Source: Maniola hyperantus
Lineage: Eukaryota > Arthropoda > Insecta > Lepidoptera > Nymphalidae
Direction of reading: 5' to 3'
Assembly (NCBI RefSeq): GCF_902806685.2
Contig: NC_048539.1
Coordinates: forward strand, 8,382,501 to 8,446,500
DNA length: 64,000 nt
Positions 58,801-64,000 of this stretch are shown in pieces; the stretch's first letter is position 1; every line of letters begins with the position of its first letter. Below the pieces are notes generated by a model, which was not told the DNA's origin, made no database searches, and saw only the letters and a program-made list of their open reading frames with translations. The position numbers were made by a program, and so were the translations under genes.

Positions 58801-61574
58801 CGCCTGAGAGGTCTCCATAATGTTCTCAAAGGTGTGTGGAGTCTACCAATCCGCACATGGCCAGCGTGGTAGACTATGGCCAAACCCTTCCCACTCTGAG
58901 AGGAGTCCCGTGCTCTGTAGTGAGCCGGCGATGGGTTGATCATGATGATCATGATCTTATCCAATAATAAAAATGTGTTATGATCTTGCAAAGATTCAGC
59001 TTTTGATAAAGATCTCAGAGATGATATTGTTGTTAAAGTGAGCTATGTGAGACACATCAATGATACTGTTATTTTACCGTTGTCGGTAAAACATTAATAT
59101 AGTTTATGGTAGAAATTAGAATTGATTGAATTGAGAAAAAACTGTGGAACCAACTTCCATCTAGTATTTTGCTCAGAATGATATGGGGTAATTCGGGGTG
59201 TTGATGATGAACAAAATACAAATCCTACAAATATATTTAAACGGCATCGCATTGACTGCGGTAATTAATTAGGTAGGTTTATATTGTTACACTTATATTT
59301 TTATTGTTGTAGAACTTTTTAACTCTCGAAGAGTTAGAACCAGACGTGCCGAAAATCAACGGGTTTAGTGCTAATGTTCTTAGCAATGGTATGGACAAAG
59401 AAAAGGAAAGTGACAATAGCAAAGTGAAATCCATGGGCTTGGTTCTTGTTGGTGTATCCGCTAGTTATGAGCCTAACCCAATTGTGCCCACACTGAGGAA
59501 TTTATCACTAACAGCGAGCCCGGGAGAATTTGTCGGTATTGCGGGACTAGTCGGATCTGGAAAGGTAAAAAATATGTAAGCTTTCTTATTGAACATTTTA
59601 AGGCAGTCTCCTGAAAAAAAAAACTGTTATACAATGAACCAAATCATATCATGGACTACCGCAAAGTAACGCCTGGCTTCTATATAACATTTAAAAAACC
59701 CCGTTAGTGCAGTTTTTGAACTCTAATAACTTTTTATTAGGTATACCGTATATCTATCTGATTTATATCATTTTAGCTATCTCAAATTAAATCCAATACA
59801 CTTCACAAACCATTCATTTTAAATACTTAACATATTTTCAAAAAATGCTGTTATAAGTTACAATTTACGGAGGACCTACTTACAAAATTTGTTAAAATAT
59901 TCCAACATTACGGCATTATCAAGTGTGAGTAAGAATTCTGGTTAGTGAATAACATAATAAACAGCACATTGTATACTGTGAGAATGTTTCACAAAATGTA
60001 AATTGCATATTTCCGCGAATACTATACAATCTAAAGACTAAAGACAAAACGAGAAACGAACTAAGTATACAAATATTATGTTTAAATGTAGGTAATACTA
60101 CATAACTAAAGCACGATGTTCGGAAAATATTTAGATCAAACATAGATAACTCAAATGAAAATGTCTGCGGATGTTACGGATAACGGGCTACGGTCTTCAG
60201 TCTTGACTCTTGAGGCGAGGCGTAATGGAGTGTGTAGTTCTCCTTCTGGATAACTTTATTCAGATAAATACTTAATTATCTATTGCATTCAAGACAATGA
60301 AATAGCTGTTAACAGACACACATGCAATTTTATATCTTATGCAATTACACTATCTCGATAGAAAAGATATGCGTGGATGTATGTTTTTTTTAAAATACTG
60401 TGGGAACTTTTCGATTTTCCGGGATAAAAAGTTGCCTATGTCAGTCCCTGGTATGTAAGCTAACTCTGTACCAAATTTCATCAAAGTTAAACTGTTGGGC
60501 CGTGAAAGCTAGCAGACAGACAGACATATATTATATTTATATATAAATATATACCTAGGTACCTACCTACCTACGCTTGACGCTTACGACTTCGTCCACG
60601 TGGATTTAGGTTTTTGAAAATTCCCAAGAGAACTTCGATTTTCTGGGCCAAAAAGTAGCCTTTGTAGGTAGGTATGCAAGCTATTTCTGTACCAACTACC
60701 AAACGTCCGTGGATGGACCGTAAAAAGCTAGAAAACAGACACCACACAGACACACTTTCGCATTTGTAATAAGTATTAATAAATATTATGTATGGATATG
60801 GATGGATATAACGTATTGAAATTTGACTATTAGCTACTTTAAAAACTAACGGTTGAAATAATAAAATGTCCCCAGTCATTTATTACAACAAATCTTCATG
60901 TAGCGACACGCATTTCAATTTTATTAAATCTAATACACGTATTATGCAAAACGTTGCGTAGGTAGACATGCAAAGTAATTCTTTTGAATTATGTACTTAC
61001 TATTTACACTTTATTCAAATGGATAAATTGTTCTTCATAATATGCATGTATCAAAGGTACTTATTATAATAAAATTGTAAAAAATGTAAAGAGCGAGAGG
61101 CCGCTCATCAACTAGGTGGTCCGACCAGATAAAGGAGTCCAGCAGGTGTGGATTTTATCACATTGTTAAAATGGCCACCAACAGAAGCCGGTGGAAACAG
61201 ATAATCCATTCCATCCGTTTACCCGGTTTTTACGAAAGGTAAGAGATAGCTTGCATACTGGAAAATTAAAGAGTTCCCACGGGATTTTTCAACGCGTCGC
61301 GGGCATCATCTAGTCTAAAATAAAATAGATAAATTGTGTAGGTATTTTTTTATGTTGAGGAATTACAACAGTTGTTATACATTATTTTGTATTGTCCTAC
61401 ATACAGTCATCCCTCTTACAAGTGATCTTGGGAGAGTTGAAGCCGTCGCAAGGAACAGTGTCACTTGGTGGCGGTCGCATTTCGTATGCGAGTCAGGAAC
61501 CCTGGCTTTTTGTGGCAACCGTTAGGCAGAACATCCTCTTCGGTTTACCCTACGACCGAATGCGATATAAAAAG
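45598..61574 (+). CDS. ABCC4: ABCC-subfamily transporter, MRP4-like (5' part, continues beyond window)
   Basis: Eight exons: 45598-45671, 51120-51365, 51819-52026, 52870-53095, 55101-55257, 57543-57792, 59313-59564, 61407-61574. They give 527 residues and an open phase-0 end. ABCC4-type pumps export organic anions and drugs across the plasma membrane using ATP. The start MDSKVVLKEKNPHDKANILS matches the family N-terminus that precedes the first transmembrane domain; there is no TMD0. Family landmarks follow: GQVINLMSNDVNRFD, NGVQVIKMYAWE, ESRVSIKRLENFLTLEEL. Walker A (GLVGSGK then SS) is split between exons 7 and 8. The Q-loop region reads ISYASQEPWLFVATVRQNILFG. Signature and Walker B motifs, the second transmembrane domain and second nucleotide-binding domain must lie to the right. 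Exon 3 ends at a GC donor. Insects have several ABCC4-like paralogues, so the number is approximate. Confidence 0.9.
45708..45918 (-). mobile_element. Helitron-like unit, CTAG end (type A)
   Basis: CTAGCTGATGCCCGCGACTT at the left; CACTTTCACATTTATAATA at the right. It begins 36 bases after the donor of ABCC exon 1. Confidence 0.65.
46431..46572 (+). mobile_element. SINE body fragment
   Basis: CACTTGCTTTAACGGTGAAG and GTGTGTGAAGTCTACCAATC. Head and tail missing. Confidence 0.65.
47322..47485 (-). mobile_element. SINE body fragment
   Basis: Reverse complement of the SINE 3' half (CATCATCTTGATCAACCCAT through TAAAGCAAGTGACATTTAAT). Confidence 0.6.
47516..47582. repeat. Perfect 31-bp palindrome with 5-base loop
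   Basis: 47516-47546 and 47552-47582 are exact reverse complements (core GCCGCTTCTTGTGATTTTG). The loop is AGATA. Confidence 0.9.
47600..47720. mobile_element. Element fragment with GGGTTCC end
   Basis: GACAGACAGACAGAAGACG then AAGGGTTCCATTTTTC and GATACGGAACCC, the right end of the family at 37270. Confidence 0.45.
48040..48253 (+). mobile_element. Helitron-like unit, CTAG end (type B)
   Basis: ATATAAAAGGAAAAGGTGAC at the left, CGGACGAAGTCGCGAGCA and CTAG at the right. Complete-looking. Confidence 0.7.
49348..49545 (-). mobile_element. Helitron-like unit, CTAG end (type A)
   Basis: CTAGCTTATGCCCGCGACTT at the left; AAAATCACGTCAATCCGTTG and the TTTCGCATTTATAATAAGG end at the right. Confidence 0.7.
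49585..49860 (-). mobile_element. Helitron-like unit, further subfamily, with (GACA)n
   Basis: AGCTGACTCGCCCCGGCTTC at the left. CCATTCAGTAGTTTCAGCG and a GACA/GATA microsatellite (about 49796-49852) at the right. Confidence 0.5.
50105..50176 (-). mobile_element. tRNA-like SINE head
   Basis: The minus strand has GGAGGTTCAAACTCCACCC, a box B, and GGTCAACGGTTAAACGAGTG, a box A-like stretch. Stems are imperfect, so it is probably a SINE rather than a working tRNA gene. Confidence 0.35.
50517..50750. mobile_element. Foldback MITE in ABCC intron 1
   Basis: AAAAATCTTAGTGGGTGCTA and TTTGAGTTGCCAACCA at the left face TGGTTGGTGACTCAAA and GCGCCCACTGAGATTTTTG at the right. It ends about 370 bases before exon 2. 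Confidence 0.6.
52165..52265 (+). mobile_element. tRNA-like SINE head
   Basis: ACCGTGGTCTAAGCGGACTA and GATGCAGGTTCAATCTCTGC resemble box A and box B. No continuous tRNA fold. Confidence 0.4.
52478..52745 (-). mobile_element. TIR element, copy 3 (inverted)
   Basis: Reverse complement of the family at 20893 and 24027: TTAGAGTATTCGCATGCTC at the left, GGATGCAGATACTCTAAATT at the right. Located in ABCC intron 3. Confidence 0.65.
53490..53945. mobile_element. Element with GGGTTCCGTA-type ends
   Basis: CCGGCCAAGTGCGAGTCAGA and GAGAGTTCCGTACTAC at the left. CAGACAGACAACAAAGTGAT and GTACGGAACCCTAAAA at the right. In ABCC intron 4. Confidence 0.6.
54270..54590 (+). mobile_element. tRNA-derived SINE, complete reference copy
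   Basis: The head has box A (TAGCCTAGTGGTTAGGACG) and box B (GCTCGATCCCGGGC). The body has ATCACTTGCTTTAACGGTG and GTGTGTGAAGTCTATCAATC. The tail ends in GATCATGATGATCATGATGA. The polymerase III promoter looks intact. In ABCC intron 4. Confidence 0.85.
55312..55530 (-). mobile_element. Helitron-like unit (type B)
   Basis: CTCGACTTCGTCCGCGTGG at the left, CAGTCAGTCAGCTTTTCC at the right. The CTAG end is mutated to CTAA. Begins about 55 bases after the ABCC exon 5 donor. Confidence 0.6.
55930..56110. mobile_element. Element fragment with GGGTTCCG end and (GACA)n
   Basis: GACAGACAGACAGACAGGCA tract, then AAGGGTTCCGTTTTTCC and GAGGTACGGAACC. Confidence 0.5.
56340..56432 (+). mobile_element. Helitron-like fragment (type B)
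   Basis: CACGCGGACGAAGTCGCAGG and CTAG at the right. The 5' part is decayed. Confidence 0.5.
56899..57112 (+). mobile_element. Helitron-like unit, CTAG end (type B)
   Basis: TATATAAAAGGAAAAGGTGA through CAACCCCTGAAGGGG to GGGCGAAGTCGTGGGAATAA and CTAG. Confidence 0.7.
57854..57950 (-). mobile_element. SINE body fragment
   Basis: CTTCACACACCTTTGAGA through CACCGTTAAAGCAAGTG, reverse of the SINE body. It begins about 60 bases after ABCC exon 6. Confidence 0.6.
58228..58951 (+). mobile_element. tRNA-derived SINE interrupted by a LINE 3' end
   Basis: The head with box A and box B runs to 58353. The body resumes at 58755 with ATCACTTGCTTTAACGG and ends in GATCATGATGATCATGATC. Same family as 54270-54590. 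Confidence 0.85.
58354..58754 (+). mobile_element. 5'-truncated LINE insertion with 12-bp target duplication
   Basis: The frame at 58361-58621 reads GHYPSNKFAFLMKKAESDK, CDICGMADDVQHVLVEC and GGFTSLLSVPTTES. This is the cysteine-histidine C-terminal motif typical of many LINE ORF2 proteins. A 3' UTR, AATAAA and a long A tail follow. ATCACTTGCTTT stands on both sides (58342-58353 and 58755-58766). Confidence 0.85.
59570..60380. other. Unannotated part of ABCC intron 7
   Basis: AT-rich. No exon, repeat end or motif recognised. Confidence 0.4.
60385..60560 (-). mobile_element. Helitron-like fragment (type A)
   Basis: TTTTCGATTTTCCGGGATAA core, AACTGTTGGGCCGTGAAAGC and GCAGACAGACAGACATATAT. The CTAG end is not preserved. 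Confidence 0.5.
60572..60775 (-). mobile_element. Helitron-like fragment (type A)
   Basis: CGACTTCGTCCACGTGGATT at the left; CACTTTCGCATTTGTAATAA at the right. Tandem to the previous fragment in the same orientation. Confidence 0.5.
61235..61313 (+). mobile_element. Helitron-like 3' end
   Basis: AAAGAGTTCCCACGGGATTT then GCGTCGCGGGCATCATCTAG. Ends about 90 bases before ABCC exon 8. Confidence 0.5.
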
Positions 61575-61689
61575 GTAAATTGTTTTGTATTTTTTTCTAG
61601 TCATCTAATGAATATCTATACTCTCTATAAATAAATAAAATAATTGAAGTGGCTATCTGTAATTACCTACATTTAATTTTTTTACACCA

Positions 61690-61805
61690 CTGGCACGTGA
61701 TTTCGCTAGGCAACCTAAAATCACGCGATGTATCAATCTTTGCATTATCTAGCATATATTCTTTATCACGATTAAATAACAGATGAGGGTATATATTTGT
61801 AATGC
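61690..61805. mobile_element. Solo end of the 17687-18352 foldback family
   Basis: CACGTGATTTCGCTAGGCAA, GCATTATCTAGCATATATTC and GATGAGGGTATATATTTG match one arm of the AP3D intron element. Confidence 0.6.
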
Positions 61806-63640
61806 GGGAATTGTATTATTATTTATTATCATTTTTTTCTTTTATGTCTTTTTTCAAAACCATTATTGTTTTACTGTAGGTACGTTGCACCAAGGACCGA
61901 CACAATGGCACCTACACTGAGCGCGAATGCCTCATTTGCTATTTATAAATTATAATTTACAATTCACGGTCATTGTGTTTGCAAAACTTCATGAAAAATA
62001 CAGACGTACCTACGTCGGCAAAAAGTATATTTCAAAAACACTGAAAAAACGTTAAAATAATTCACTTATAATATTCCCTTCTTTGGTCTAGCACCGACTT
62101 TAAATGTACTACCTACCTGCAAAATAAGTTTTGATGTTTTGTTCATTGGTTTACAGAATTGTCTTCACAATAATTTAAAAAACTTAGGTATGTCGGTGTT
62201 TTTAAAATCGTTTCAATTTTTCAAATTTCTAACTTTTCTTTCAAATGACGATGCTCTTTGTTGAAAGTGTCGAAATTACGACCTGAGAATATTTAAGGCG
62301 AAACGGGATTGAAGTTGTACACGGAACACGGATGCTCTATTTACGATCGCGCGTGGGGCAAAATCATAGAGCAGAAACAAATTGTTTCTGCTCCATGGGC
62401 AAAATACTGGAAACGCGTTGCAGCCTGCAGGCGCCGGGAGCGGTAGTCTGGGCCGCCCGAGCGCTTTGTTGCACGCTTTTTATAATAATATTTTTATTTA
62501 AAATTCTCTTTTACCATAAAATAATACCGTAATCCCTTAGTGTATTAAACGTTGAACGTGAATACGAAATTTTATTGAAATTTGTTTTATGTCAATCGAA
62601 TAAAACTGGTTTTTCTCCTAATTGTTGTGTAAAAAATGCGTATTTTGGGGAAATTTCGCGATTTTTTTGTATCGAGCCAAACTGTGCAAATTGGATTTTG
62701 GCTCTCGTAATTCACTAAAGAATATCTTTAATTTTTATAATATTAAAAAATAAATTAACAAATATTTTATAGTTTTTGAGGCCAAAACTTGATTCTTTGA
62801 ACATCCAAAATGTGTCTCAACACCGCTTTTGGGACGCATATCGCCTTTCAGGTACAGCTGAATGATCGCATTGCTCCGCAAAGACATTTCAATAAATAGC
62901 GTCTCTTGTTACGACGTAATAAAGTGCAATTCAGTTCGCACAGCGTTGCGGCGTATTTAACCTTTCTGTTGGGTACATTGAAGTATTCCCTATATATCGC
63001 TCGGGTCACATGACCATGTGAGCCCGGCTCTATGTAGGAGACAAGAGTACGTAGGTACTACGTTTCAACGAAGAACATTGCCACCGCCACTAGTGCTCTG
63101 TCAATGACTATGAACTCGCAGTTGCACACGACACGCAAACACCATTGTAGTCTGCAGTAGTTAGGTACTTACTCGTGATATCTACTCATGTGTTTACTTT
63201 ATGCGGTAGAAGTTGATAGGTGACGTCACGATTGTATTGATCGCGGAGGGCTAGGTCACTTACCTTCCTACGACCTTCCTATTGTTTGTAGAGTCGACCG
63301 CCAAACATAAATGTTTAGTTTTATTTCAAGTATATTTTTCTTTTTTGAAAACTCAGTATTTAAGATTAAGTGTTCAGTAAAAAATTGTAAGAGATTTTAA
63401 ATAAGACCGATAAATTGATTTCCATCAGCAAGATATAGGTATGCTAACAGTCAGTATGCGAATTGTCAAAAATGAAATAAAATTATTAATTTAAATGAAG
63501 GTAGTTTAATAAAATCGATATTTCACTCATTCGATGTCATACGATCTGTTGCTGAGAGGATATCTGCAGGGAATTTGCATAAATACGGGTGTTTTGAAGG
63601 TTTTGTTTGAGTCTCCTTCCGAGATTCCGGGGTGATTATT
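61806..63640. other. Stretch after ABCC exon 8 without further recognisable exons
   Basis: Presumed next ABCC intron. It holds a 12-bp-arm palindrome centred on 62381 (GAGCAGAAACAA and its complement) and a GC-richer patch at 62400-62470. The next NBD1 exon was not found. Confidence 0.4.
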
Positions 63641-63645
63641 GAATA

Positions 63646-63868
63646 CTAGCTGATGCCCGCGACTTCGTTCGCGTGGAGTTAGGTTTTTAAAACTCCCGTG
63701 GGAACTCTTTGATTTTCCGGGATAAAAAGTAGCCTATGTCACTCTCCAGGTCTTTGACTATACCCATGCAAAAAATCAGGTCGATCCGTTGCTCTGTTGC
63801 GACGTGATTGAAGGACAAACCAATAAACCAACAAACAAACACACTTTCGCATTTATAATTAGGGTACT
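63646..63868 (-). mobile_element. Helitron-like unit, CTAG end (type A)
   Basis: CTAGCTGATGCCCGCGACTT through CGGGATAAAAAGTAGCCTAT to ACACACTTTCGCATTTATAA. One of the best-preserved copies. Confidence 0.75.
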
Positions 63869-63957
63869 GATTTTTGTTGAACTTGATAATTGGATGTAGC
63901 GATAGCAATCGCGCTCTGATTAATTAATTTATTTTACCATTAGTTTTTTTAGATTAA

Positions 63958-64000
63958 AACTCTCCTCTACGGGGATTTTTAAAAACCTAAATCCACGTGG
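63958..64000 (+). mobile_element. Helitron-like fragment cut by the window end
   Basis: GGGGATTTTTAAAAACCTAA then ATCCACGTGG, the start of the type-A 3' end. Confidence 0.45.

Overview
The window looks like nuclear DNA of a moth or butterfly (Lepidoptera). The genes are intron-rich, single-copy eukaryotic genes with GT-AG introns. The AT-rich spaces between exons are packed with short repeats typical of lepidopteran genomes: helitron-like units whose 3' end carries a GC-rich hairpin and CTAG, tRNA-derived SINEs, MITE and foldback elements, and decayed LINEs. Nothing prokaryotic is present. Exon structures were built by hand: each junction was accepted only if splice sites, reading phase and remembered family sequence agreed.

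Genes from left to right. (1) 870-2447 (+): an intronless mTERF-family mitochondrial protein, closest to mTERF5. (2) 3555-11885 (+): the mitochondrial ADP-forming succinyl-CoA ligase beta subunit (SUCLA2), ten exons, 455 residues, complete. A decayed partial copy of its exon 8 lies in the following intron. (3) 15731-15805 (+): an orphan Gly/Cys-rich candidate terminal exon. (4) 16407-32195 (-): AP-3 complex subunit delta (fly garnet), nineteen exons, 991 residues, apparently ending before any appendage (ear) domain. (5) 34498-36886 (+): COMMD2, five exons, 238 residues, divergent from AP3D. (6) 45598-61574 (+, continuing past the window): the first eight exons of an ABCC transporter of the MRP4 type, covering the first transmembrane domain and half of the first nucleotide-binding domain. 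It contains a GC-AG intron.

The rest is mostly mobile DNA. Several nested insertions can be read directly. A LINE fragment with an 8-bp target duplication sits inside the second copy of a 0.4-kb MITE. A LINE 3' end with a 12-bp target duplication sits inside a SINE. A LINE tail sits inside a helitron-like unit. A 1.56-kb foldback element abuts a frameshifted LINE at 38.3-41.1 kb. A 0.66-kb foldback fills most of an AP3D intron, and near-perfect hairpins lie at 17.1 and 47.5 kb.

The genes are unrelated housekeeping and trafficking functions (mitochondrial expression, TCA cycle, lysosome-related vesicle traffic, endosomal COMMD complex, drug/anion export). Nothing indicates that they act as one system. 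The most useful leads are the apparent AP3D truncation, the orphan exon, the SUCLA2 pseudo-exon, the SINE at a SUCLA2 splice acceptor and the foldback elements.
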